Source: Ochromonas danica
Taxonomy: Eukaryota; Sar; Chrysophyceae; Chromulinales; Chromulinaceae
Assembly: GCA_015146655.1 (NCBI GenBank)
Contig: VKHL01000012.1
Location: forward strand, 124,001 to 188,000
DNA length: 64,000 bases
Direction: 5' to 3'
Both the position numbers and the translations under genes were made by a program. This document shows, one piece after another, positions 31,333-39,877 of this stretch. How positions within the stretch are numbered: position 1 is the first letter of the stretch; every line of letters begins with the position of its first letter. The notes under the pieces are model-generated. The model was not told where the DNA came from, did not search any database, and was given only the letters and a program-made list of their open reading frames with translations.

Positions 31333-31604
31333 GGCAAAAGGCTTTTTTATGGTCAGATGGTGGACGCACTGCGGGACGAGAGGATGGCAAAGATATGGCC
31401 GGCCACCTTGAATTTTCCTGGCAGACTCAACCTCCCCACAGAACCGGAACTACTGGGAAGTTAAAGATACCCAACCTCCGAAAATTCGATTTCGCGGAAA
31501 CGTTTTCCATGGACTATCAGGTGTTTCCATGGAACTGGAAGAACAACAACGACACCTCTTTATGCCACAGAATAAATCAGTACGTTCTCTCCTACTAGGG
31601 AACC

Positions 31605-32504
31605 ATGAGAAGAGAAGATGGTATGAAAGCAAGTGACTATCTGAAAGAAGGTCTTGCAGGTGCCACGGCAGGTGCTGTAGGCACTCTGTTAGGCTATCCT
31701 TTAGACTCAATCAAGACCAACATGCAGACCAGCCAGCAGCCCTTCGCTCAAGTCATCCGATCCATCTACTCGAAAGAAGGCGTGGTGGGTTTTTACAGAG
31801 GCATTGGCTCTCCACTCGTATCTCTGATTTTCCTCAACACTCTCAATTTCTCTTCCTATGCCACTTTTCGCTCCTGGGTAGGTGCCCGGCCATTAGAAGG
31901 CAGTGGGAAGACCTTTGAGTGGAGGATTGCTCTTGCGGGAGCTTGTGCAGGACCTTTCGCAGGCTTGATCTCCACCCCATTTGAGATGGTGAAGATGCAG
32001 CAACAGCTGGGCAAGAGGTCGGGTCTGACCTCAGAGGCTAGCAAGAGAGGAAGTTTCGAAATGGCGCGCTCGCTGCTTCGTCAACATGGATTCTCAGCTC
32101 TCTATCTAGGTCATGTCGTGAACACAGTGCGAGAAGTTGCCTTCTTATCGACTTACTTCATGGTCTATGAGCACTTCAAGGTGATGATAAGCGGATCGTT
32201 CTTGTCACCCAATGTGGCCATCCCCATCTCAGGGGGATTGGCGGGGGCACTGGGATGGTTAGTCTCCTTTCCTCTCGATAATATCAAGTCTCATATTCAA
32301 GGAGGTAGCTTGCAACCTGATGGTAGTCGACACAAATTGTATTCGTTAGAGGTCTTTGGGAAGATTCTCCGACAGAAAGGTTTCTTGGGCCTCTACACAG
32401 GCGTGGCTCCATCTATCTTGAGAGCGTTCTTAGTCTCTGGCTCTCGATTCACAGCATATGAAGCTTGTATGCAAACTATGGATGAGATGTATGTCCAAGA
32501 GTGA
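31605..32504 (+). CDS. mitochondrial carrier family (SLC25) protein
   Basis: Seen: an intronless frame of 299 codons from ATG 31605. It is a tripartite repeat of about 95 residues, each with a carrier signature: YPLDSIKTNMQ, TPFEMVKMQQQ and FPLDNIKSHIQ. These are followed by GFYRGIGSPL, ALYLGHVVNTVREV and GLYTGVAPSILRAFL. The pattern resembles carnitine/acylcarnitine and basic amino-acid carriers (ornithine group), but contact-point residues are not enough for a substrate call. It is divergent from the propeller gene with only 272 bp between the two starts. Confidence 0.92.
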   Translation: MRREDGMKASDYLKEGLAGATAGAVGTLLGYPLDSIKTNMQTSQQPFAQVIRSIYSKEGVVGFYRGIGSPLVSLIFLNTLNFSSYATFRSWVGARPLEGSGKTFEWRIALAGACAGPFAGLISTPFEMVKMQQQLGKRSGLTSEASKRGSFEMARSLLRQHGFSALYLGHVVNTVREVAFLSTYFMVYEHFKVMISGSFLSPNVAIPISGGLAGALGWLVSFPLDNIKSHIQGGSLQPDGSRHKLYSLEVFGKILRQKGFLGLYTGVAPSILRAFLVSGSRFTAYEACMQTMDEMYVQE

Positions 32505-32546
32505 TAGTGTGCATAGACATTGTAAATAGATAGATAGTAACTACCC

Positions 32547-32578
32547 CACACACTCACACACACACACACACACACACC
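32547..32578 (+). repeat. (CA)n microsatellite
   Basis: A CA dinucleotide run with one interruption, lying between the convergent carrier and COQ7-like genes. Confidence 0.9.
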
Positions 32579-32594
32579 ATGTGATAGTTGATTA

Positions 32595-33167
32595 TTATAC
32601 ATCTCGAGACACCTTCAGTAAGGTGCCTAAGCCATTGCTAACTACAGTCAAGACTGGATCGGTGGTAGTGGCAGTTGGTCCAGCTGTGTTGCCATCCTGA
32701 CTGGTGGAGGTCTGCTGGCTGTCGTCACTGTGGTGGTGAACACTGACGTCACGATGATATTTGATGGTCTCCTTCACATCCTCATAGCCACCTTGATCAA
32801 CACTTTGCATGTCTCGAATATTATCATTCAGTTGCTGGGTGGCGACTTCCTGCACTACTTGGGAGATGACCGCACCATAGGCAGAGGGGAGCAGACGAGC
32901 AGTCATACCCAGCACACCACCTGCCACACCATATAGTCCAATCAACGCAGAGGGTCGACAATGCTGGCAGACGACGAGGTCGTCCAAGTCCATTGTGGAG
33001 ATGCGCACAGAAGAGCTGCTGGCGTCCAGAAAGGATGAGCGAAAGTTCTCTGTCGCTTGAGTATTGCGAATGATACTATCCACTAGAGATTTATCATGAC
33101 TCCATCTTCTAACACATCGTAAGCTATTATGAATTGGTCGAATAGAGAGAGGAGTATTCTTCCACAT
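32595..33167 (-). CDS. COQ7-like protein with altered diiron site
   Basis: Seen: an intronless frame. The ATG at 33167 (MWKNTPLSIRPIHNSLRCVR) begins a mitochondrial-type presequence; an ATG at 33188 is also in frame. IIRNTQATENF aligns with the first helix of COQ7 (IIRVDHAGEYG). RPSALIGLYGVAGGVLGMTA aligns with the RPTxLxPLWxxxGFxLG stretch. VVQEVATQQLNDNIRDM aligns with the VEESIxxHYNxQI helix, and YHRDVSVHHHSDD with FRDEELEHHD. Odd: the family's EKDH motif is missing, with about a dozen residues lost before RPSA, and the last ExxH has Val in place of Glu. Family knowledge: COQ7 hydroxylates demethoxyubiquinone using these ligands. This copy may be a non-catalytic paralogue or a fast-evolving enzyme. 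The C-terminal 45 residues are Ser/Thr-rich. Confidence 0.7.
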   Translation of the reverse strand: MWKNTPLSIRPIHNSLRCVRRWSHDKSLVDSIIRNTQATENFRSSFLDASSSSVRISTMDLDDLVVCQHCRPSALIGLYGVAGGVLGMTARLLPSAYGAVISQVVQEVATQQLNDNIRDMQSVDQGGYEDVKETIKYHRDVSVHHHSDDSQQTSTSQDGNTAGPTATTTDPVLTVVSNGLGTLLKVSRDV

Positions 33168-33308
33168 GATGTTGTCCTTGTTGTACAATGTCTTTATGTT
33201 GGTTTTCTTCTTCTGTAGCTGTGGGCAGAGGTGACCCGCGCATCACAATAATAGATGACAATCTGCTTCATAAAGGGTGGATTGGGTGACCAGTGACCAA
33301 CGTAATGA

Positions 33309-34115
33309 ATGAATAGTAGAGGGAAGAAGTTCTATAAGTTCTTTCTGTTTATGATGGTCCTGCTCTTTCTATCTCCAATATCCTGTCTATCCTCTCGTCG
33401 TTCTTCCTATGCTCTGTCAGCATTGAGGAAGTCTTCTTCTTCTTTGTCAGGGCCCGCCAGTACTACAACATCCTCCTCGACTGATGGTAACAGAACGATC
33501 GAGGAGGCTTCTGTCGTCATCTGTGGACCCTCAGGTGCTGGAAAGGGCACTCTCATCCACCGCTTGCTCACTGTTCATCCCCAGACCTTCGCTCTCAGTG
33601 TCTCTCACACTTCTCGTGGTCCACGACCTGGTGAGATCGATGGCTTTCACTACCATTTCCGCAGTCTAGATTACATTCAAAAGGACATTCAAAGTGGCGC
33701 CATTCCTTATCTGGAGCATGCTAATGTGCATGGCAATCTCTATGGCACTCGTCTAGACGCTGTGCAGGTGATCCATCAAAGAGGAAAGATCTGTGTGCTC
33801 GATGTCGATGTCAATGGTGTTAAGCAAATCAAAGCCAAGCAATTCCCTGCCAAGTATATCTTCATCCGTCCACCTTCTCTAGATGACTTGGAACATCGAT
33901 TACGTGGTCGTAACACAGAGACGGAGAAAGCTATTCAAACTCGTTTGCATAATGCACGACTAGAACTGGAATATGGTGCAAGCTTTGATGATAAAGGCAA
34001 GCAGACATTTGACAAAGTCATTGTTAATGGTGATCTAGAAGTAGCTTGGAAGGAATTAGAACATACTATTTCTACATGGTTTCCTACATTCTTTACCCGA
34101 GATAGTAGTAAATAG
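33309..34115 (+). CDS. guanylate kinase with signal peptide
   Basis: Seen: an intronless frame of 268 codons from ATG 33309. The N-terminus is a signal peptide (FFLFMMVLLFLSPISC) followed by a 40-residue Ser/Arg/Thr-rich, transit-like stretch. The kinase domain has P-loop GPSGAGKGT (about residues 73-81) and SHTSRGPRPGEIDGFHYHF (GMP binding). LEHANVHGNLYGT and the lid region RLRGRNTETEKAIQTRL complete it. Reaction: GMP + ATP to GDP + ADP. A signal plus transit-like leader is how proteins reach complex plastids, so an organellar GMK is inferred. It shares a 141-bp divergent promoter with the COQ7-like gene. Confidence 0.92.
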   Translation: MNSRGKKFYKFFLFMMVLLFLSPISCLSSRRSSYALSALRKSSSSLSGPASTTTSSSTDGNRTIEEASVVICGPSGAGKGTLIHRLLTVHPQTFALSVSHTSRGPRPGEIDGFHYHFRSLDYIQKDIQSGAIPYLEHANVHGNLYGTRLDAVQVIHQRGKICVLDVDVNGVKQIKAKQFPAKYIFIRPPSLDDLEHRLRGRNTETEKAIQTRLHNARLELEYGASFDDKGKQTFDKVIVNGDLEVAWKELEHTISTWFPTFFTRDSSK

Positions 34116-34325
34116 TAATAATACCAATAAGAACATGTTCCTCCTTTATGCTCATGTGCTTAGTTACAAGTCTACAGTAAACAGGTTGATCGAGCAACAA
34201 ACTACATCTAAGAGCCAATCTCAATCATATGGGTATGGGATAAGAAGCTTCAAAATCGTCTAGAGGTGATCTCGCACCCCACAAGCCCTACAATTCCTTT
34301 ATTTACATCATCAGCATCACTATCA

Positions 34326-36071
34326 TTATCCACGTTCCTCAGCCAAGGCAAAAGAAACAGTGACCATTCCATGATCAGATAGATCATAGTCACTGGGCCA
34401 AATTCCATCCGCCAGACACGAAGGATATAATTCAACCTTTCTCACGGTGAGGTCAGCCATGGGCTCATCATCTAACCATGATAGCTTTTCATAGGAGCCT
34501 AGGCTATTCAGAAGAGGACATTGATCTCCAAGCCACTTTGATCTTGCGTAGAGTCGACTTCCTGCAAGCAAGGCATCTTCTCGCTCCTTTGTCTCTTCCT
34601 TCTCAGTTGCAGACTGTCTGGGTGACAAGTCACTCGTTGACAACTCCCACGCCAACCAGAACCGATCGTAAAACTCTTGAAAATCAATTAAACCTAATTA
34701 TCATCGTAATAGAAGCAGGTGAGAAGTATTCATTATTGAGGTATATCAATCAGTCATTATTCAATTCATACCATCTCCATCGCGATCAACAGTCTGCGCG
34801 ATCACAGCCACTTCCTCTTTCGTCAATGCTGCTCCTTCCTTTCCCATGAAGCCAAGATGGTTCAGAACTCGGGTGAAGTCTTCAAGACTGACCATCTTAT
34901 CATGGTCAGCGTCAAAGTGATCGAAGAGCTCCTTGAGGACCTCTTCAAGAGCATTGCGGATATCCAAAGTCTCTTCACTGTCTTGTGATATCTTCAACTT
35001 GTGCATTGTCAAAATCTTTTCTGCTACTTCCCTATAGACAAGATTAGTCCAATCTGGACATGCCGTGCTCTTCAGCGCTTCTGTTGTTTGCCAGGATGAA
35101 TTGCTGTAGAAAATATGATCTACTGCAGTAAGATCCTTTCGATGGTTACGATGAGAGATCCACTTTGTAAAGGAAGCTTCTGATGAAGTGCTGCAGTAAT
35201 CTTCATAAGCAGAATGGAAATTCTGACACTTCATAAATCGATAGACATGACCTCGGTAGTCTCCATTGAAGTCACCAGCTATGATGACTGGCAGGCGTAC
35301 ATCTCCTCGTACACAGACATCAGCACAAAGCTGACGAAGCTTATACGCTTCAATATAGCCAATCAACTTGGTTACTTCACGCAAACGAATCTTCGAGCAA
35401 GAGTCATCGTGTGGGAAGAGAAGGTGTGTGTTGACACAAATAAACCTCTGTAGCTTGGCCAGAGGGTCTTTTGGTATCAATCCCAGGACAAGCATGAGAG
35501 CGACACGATCTCCACAATCATGGAAATAGATATCTCTTCGATCTTCCACCACAAACTTCTTACAACGAATGAATACAGCTAGTCCATCTTTTCGTTCACT
35601 CCAATGGGCAGTACGCTCAATGTAATAGGATTGATACTTCCCTATAGCAGGACAGCAAAAGACAAGACAGAGTGTGTGTGAGAGAGACAATGATGTTATT
35701 TAGACTCTGTCCTAAGGGATAGAGACGGTAGCTGCTTTCTCACCATTGCAAAGTGCTTCTTCATAGAGGGCTCGGATAGCAGGACTGCCTGACCAGAACT
35801 CCTGGATGCAGATGATGTCTGCGTCAGCTTCTAGAAGCTTCTGACAGATTGACTCATTGCGAGGCAGGAAGAGGTCAGCCTGCTCGGATTCGAAGTGCTT
35901 TTCAGTGCCAGCACTGGGGGTTGTCTGTGAAAGATGATTGGTTTCAGTCTGATTTAGAAGAGTTGAACTATTGATAGGAGAGATGATTACATTCATGCGC
36001 TTGTAACATGGTGCGAGAATATTGAAGGATACAATCTTTATTAAATCGTTATGAACGGTTAATTCTTCCAT
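34326..36071 (-). CDS. endonuclease/exonuclease/phosphatase-fold protein with EF-hands
   Basis: Seen: exons 36071-35744, 35641-34772 and 34675-34326 with consistent phases, giving about 515 aa. EEP-fold motifs occur in order: SFNILAPCYKR, DIICIQEFW (catalytic Glu), CVNTHLLFPHD, IIAGDFNGDYRG and AVDHIFYSNSS. The last exon closes the fold with SDHGMVTVSFAL. Between GDFN/DHIFY and the C-terminus lie EF-hand-like loops: DADHDKMVSLED is complete, and DRDGDGDEF is shortened at the exon 2/3 junction. Family knowledge: CCR4/nocturnin and inositol-phosphatase proteins share this fold. An inserted EF-hand pair suggests Ca2+ control. The substrate (RNA, NADPH or phosphoinositide) cannot be decided. Confidence 0.82.
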
Positions 36072-36179
36072 TCCCTTCCTTTACAGCACACAAGCTTTTG
36101 CTGAAGAAAATGAACAAAGCAAACAACTTCCATCACATAGTTTCACTTCCTATTAAGAACCTTCTTGACTGCAACAACT

Positions 36180-36257
36180 GGCTGAATGGCCGAGTGGTCT
36201 AAGGCGCTGTGTTAAGGCCGCAGTCTTCGGGCGTGGGTTCGAATCCCACTTCAGTCA
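36180..36257 (+). tRNA. tRNA-Leu (anticodon AAG), copy 1
   Basis: It folds by eye. The acceptor GGCTGAA/TTCAGTC has one G-U pair and discriminator A. The D arm is GCC/GGC and the anticodon stem CTGTG/CGCAG has loop TTAAGGC. A short variable arm (TCTTCGGGC) and T arm GTGGG-TTCGAAT-CCCAC follow. The internal A and B boxes are intact. There is no intron and no encoded CCA. A T5 pol III terminator follows within 10 nt. Confidence 0.97.
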
Positions 36258-36436
36258 CTACCTTTTTGCCCCTCCGCTTGGGGCACCATCTCCTGAATCT
36301 TTTCTTCGCAGTTTTCACTACCAACCCAGTGCCTGGTATTGAATCAGCCTTGTACCAACTGGAGTTGGTTGCAATGTTTTGTGAGAAGTAAAAGAAGATT
36401 ATTGAAAACATTTTCAAATACCGAAAGTCCTTTAAC

Positions 36437-36892
36437 ATGGAAGATTGTGTAGAAGAAGATGAACAACAACAACAACAACAACAACAACAAGAGATTTCCG
36501 AAGAGTTGCAAGCGAATCGCTTCACAATCGCCAAAGAGTTTCTTGACTGGATGCATGCCAACCAAGCGAAATGCGCAGAGCTTAAACCTGTTCGCGTCCA
36601 ACTCAGAGGTGGTTATGACTCTGATGACGAGCGTAACTATGACATCGATGTCATCTCTGAGGAATTTCCTCCACAAGGAATAGCAATTTGCCTTCAGAGA
36701 CATGCCCGTGATATGGAGTACTTCTTCTTCGTAACGCGGCGACGCTATACACGTGTTGGTAAAAGCAACCGAAAAGTAAAAACAGAACAACCGAAAAAGA
36801 AAAAACAGCAAGCGAAAAAGAAAAAAAAGGAACCGAAGAAAAGCAAGAAAAAGCAAACAAAACAAGGAGGAAAAACTACTTCCCACACCTAA
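36437..36892 (+). CDS. small basic protein with polyQ and poly-Lys tracts, unknown
   Basis: Seen: 151 codons from ATG 36437, intronless. A nine-Gln tract encoded by a pure (CAA)9 run (36463-36490) follows an acidic N-terminus. Residues about 20-105 look like a small alpha/beta domain (FTIAKEFLDWMHANQAKC, VISEEFPPQGIAICLQRH). The last 45 residues are nearly all Lys/Gln, a nucleolar or RNA-binding type tail. I do not recognise a family. It lies between the two identical tRNA-Leu genes. Confidence 0.6.
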   Translation: MEDCVEEDEQQQQQQQQQEISEELQANRFTIAKEFLDWMHANQAKCAELKPVRVQLRGGYDSDDERNYDIDVISEEFPPQGIAICLQRHARDMEYFFFVTRRRYTRVGKSNRKVKTEQPKKKKQQAKKKKKEPKKSKKKQTKQGGKTTSHT

Positions 36893-37344
36893 AGTGCTAA
36901 AACTCCCCACCCCCACCGGGATCAAGTCCTTTATCGTGGACATTGCCCCTCGTTTCTGCCACAAAGGGAATGCCCTTCACTTCAGCTTTCCGTTAAAACA
37001 TTTACTGCTCAATGGAGAATAGTGACAATCTTGATGGAATCTCCACTTGTTTGGGACGTTTTCCCGTTACGAAACTGCTCAAGCGAATTGTCCCTGTCAG
37101 ATGATTGATTTTCTATGCGGAGTGGCAAACTCTAAGTTAACAATTGATTACATACACCCATTGTGGAGGGATTGGGTTGGGTGTCATTCTCTTTTAAATT
37201 TTATTGATAATGTTCGTAAATCTACCCACCTACACATAAGTCTACATACCTATCAATAAAAGCTACTACCTAAACATTCTTGTCGATATTCCAAATGTGA
37301 AAAGTATTACTTCCTAATATGATTATTCATAATTCTTGTCAACT
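36893..37344. other. intergenic region between small gene and second tRNA
   Basis: These 452 bp hold a short frame (37047-37259) without domain features. No further RNA gene or repeat was recognised. Confidence 0.45.
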
Positions 37345-37422
37345 GGCTGAATGGCCGAGTGGTCTAAGGCGCTGTGTTAAGGCCGCAGTCTTCGGGCGTG
37401 GGTTCGAATCCCACTTCAGTCA
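37345..37422 (+). tRNA. tRNA-Leu (anticodon AAG), copy 2
   Basis: It is identical over all 78 nt to the copy at 36180-36257. Identity extends only about 5 nt outward on each side (CAACT upstream, CTAC downstream). A CTTTTAT stretch downstream can serve as terminator. Confidence 0.97.
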
Positions 37423-37674
37423 CTACTTTTATATCTTTATATAGGTGTCATCTTCTTTTCGTTTTCACTTTTCAATCAGCCTACCAGCTCGGGCGATTTA
37501 TCTTCCTTCTATCTATTGTTACATACTTTTTGCTTGACAAGTTTCTACTGTAGGGAACAAACACAATATTGTCGCTAGATTTCTAGATTTGCCCATCTGG
37601 CTGGTGGTGTGAAACCTTCGGCAATAATTGCTGATCGAAAATAAGAGAAAGTCTTCTCTGCTATTCCTTCCATC

Positions 37675-37951
37675 ATGCCTGATGATGAGGAGAACTACAT
37701 CAAGGTCTTTGGTTTCGACGAGACATTCCTCACAGTCATCGCTTTGTTAGCCTCAGCCTTTGTTTCCGTTCACATCTGTCTGGGTCAGAACAGTAAGAAG
37801 GCCAGGGACTTCCTCGTGCTACTTGCTCTCTTGCTCATGGTCTCCGTGCAGTACTACCATCTGGGCAATGTCGTCACCTATGTGCCCGCTTCTCCCTTCT
37901 ACACCTACGATGTCAGTGTCACCTGCCGCCTGCTTTCTCACACTCTGTCTC

Positions 37952-37999
<48 letters not shown>

Positions 38000-38683
38000 T
38001 GTGTATGATGGATGGGGATAGAGCAATCTGCTTCGTCCATCCTGTCAACGAAGCGGCAAAGGCGGGAAGCGACCCTTTGACAAGCGGGAGCCCTACGACC
38101 TCAACCCCTGCTACTGCCTCAGCTCTGTAGCTAACTGCACGGACACGTCCACAGGGCAGATCCTCGCCACCAACAACAGCTTTACCTGCCCTGTGAATAG
38201 CCAAACCCACTGCTTCTATCCCAACAGTCAAGACGAGATCTACCCGTACCTCAGCGAGAATCGCGACTGCTATGGAGGTCAAGACACTCACTGTACCAAA
38301 CACCAGCCGTGCCACCCTTGCGAGCTCGACTCTGTCGTGGTGAGAGATTGACTATATTCTCTTCCTCTTGGATTGACTGGATCCATTCGACTCATCACAA
38401 TGTGTCTGTTTAGAGCTTTAAATCGCCTCGCTGTCGCACTTGCTCCACGGACAACCAGGGTGACTGCAACTTCATCCCAGGAGTAGGTCCTTACTGCCTG
38501 GACAGCCCCTCTTCTAGGTTAGTCTACTGCTAACATGCTTATCTTATGTGCTCCTCTTTCGTTACAGTGACTGACTGACTGACTCACTGCATGGGTATGT
38601 GTTTCAATAGAAAAGTCGTGCCATGCAAGAAATGTTGTACAGAGGCATCCTCCCCTGTAGTGGTAGATGGACGCTGCTATTAG
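37675..38683 (+). CDS. Cys-rich membrane protein, unknown
   Basis: Seen: four exons, 37675-37911, 38022-38339, 38414-38517 and 38611-38683, with phases that close, giving 243 aa. Exon 1 encodes an acidic start (MPDDEENYIKVFGF) and two hydrophobic spans (ETFLTVIALLASAFVSVHIC and FLVLLALLLMVSVQYYHLG). The rest is hydrophilic and Cys-rich, with about 20 cysteines. Examples are NPCYCLSSVANC, KHQPCHPCEL, SPRCRTCSTDNQGDCNF and VVPCKKCCTE. That is consistent with a disulfide-bonded lumenal or extracellular domain. I do not recognise the family. The (GT)n run is inside intron 1, so it is non-coding in this model. Confidence 0.72.
37954..38004 (+). repeat. (GT)n microsatellite in intron 1
   Basis: About 20 GT units then TTGTGTGT, located within the first intron of the Cys-rich membrane protein gene (37912-38021), about 40 nt after the donor. 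Length variation here could affect splicing. Confidence 0.9.
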
Positions 38684-38815
38684 AAGAGAGAGATGAGATG
38701 TATTGGAGGTGGAGGTGGTGGATAGAACGTGAAGGACGATGTGTACTGTATATAGTGTGATGGTTAAAGGTATTCGAGGACCACGGGGAGGGCACAGTCT
38801 TCTTTCACTCTTCTT

Positions 38816-39696
38816 TCACCGACCAACCTTGCCTAGTGAGGCATTTAGTCGGGGATTGGCAGTGCTTTCTTGACACAATGCGAGCAAGTCGTTGACCTGA
38901 TCTTGCAAGATGCGCAGCTCGGAGACGTGCAGTAGACGCAGCACCTTGGCCACGGTGTCCACGATTTCATCTATACATAGCAAGGAGGAGGTATCATTAC
39001 TGTGTCAGGAAGGGTAGCAGTGGTAGTGGCGACAGGTCTGACCTCCGCTGCTAAAGCCTAGAGGCAGATCGGACAGAGTGACCGCATGCTGCTCTCCTCC
39101 TCCTCCTGATCTATTGGACTGCTTCACTTTCTCTATTATCCTCTGTAAGTAGTCTGTGTAGCAAAGCAAATCAGTGGAGCAACAGTCAGACACATACAGC
39201 AGTGCAGTGCAGTGTGTGTGTTGTGTGTCTGACCTGTGTTTCTCTCTTCAGACTGTCTGCTTTCACCCAGCAGCGAACCTAGCCGGTTCAAGTGTTTCGT
39301 TATCTCTTCATTGATAGACGCCTGTTGTTTCAGCTTGTCTACACTAAGTCGTTCCTCCTCTCCTCCATCTTCTTGTTCCATGGCATCCCCTACATCGTCT
39401 TCGTATTGACAATTGATAGCGAAGGAGATCGCCCAGTGAAGTGCTTCCAGATTAAAAGCAGAGTCGTGATTCCATGGAAAGGGACAACCTAGCCCCTTCA
39501 AGTAGACCGCCACCTGGTCCACACAGTCCGTCTGGTTCGGTCGTATGCGTGTGCGGCTGGCAATGTCAAGCTCTCTGATGACACGATCTTCCAGCCAGCA
39601 AACCAACTGCACCTGATCCTTCACTTCCATCTCACTCAGAGAGGAAGGAAGCTTATCCACTAATGGACAATTCAACACTTCCAATAACTTCCTCAT
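38816..39696 (-). CDS. RTRAF / CGI-99-like RNA-binding factor
   Basis: Seen: exons 39696-39234, 39153-39043 and 38970-38816, all phase 1 junctions, giving 242 aa against 244 in human RTRAF. The N-terminal half contains LVCWLEDRVIRELDI and YLKGLGCPFPWN, then ALHWAISFAINCQYED. The C-terminal exons rebuild DLPLGFSSGDEIVDTVAKVL, LRLLHVSELRILQDQVNDL and the invariant end ASLGKVGR. Family knowledge: RTRAF (C14orf166, hCLE) is part of the tRNA ligase complex and of cap-binding and RNA transport particles in animals. A tRNA-splicing role here is inferred from family only. It is divergent from CCT zeta across 181 bp that contain a hairpin. Confidence 0.9.
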
Positions 39697-39736
39697 ATTT
39701 ATGACACGACAGACGACTGCCAAAAGCCAAAAGCGG

Positions 39737-39775
39737 GGTAAAATAGGGTAAAGCCAGGTTTTACCCTGTTTTACC
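39737..39775. promoter_or_regulatory. imperfect hairpin between divergent promoters
   Basis: Arms GGTAAAATAGGGTAAA (39737-39752) and TTTACCCTGTTTTACC (39760-39775) are complementary except for one base, with a 7-nt loop. It sits between the RTRAF and CCT zeta starts. It may be a binding palindrome or a duplicated element; its function is unknown. Confidence 0.5.
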
Positions 39776-39877
39776 AGGCGATTTGAATAGAGAAGGTTCC
39801 TTTGGTGGAGGACGACAACAACAAACGATTAGCTTTGAGAAGATTTTCACCTCTCTCGATCAAGAAAAAATAATTCC

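Noticed and set aside
36209-36391. Frame running out of the first tRNA-Leu gene
   Set aside because: It overlaps a clear tRNA gene and has no coding character.
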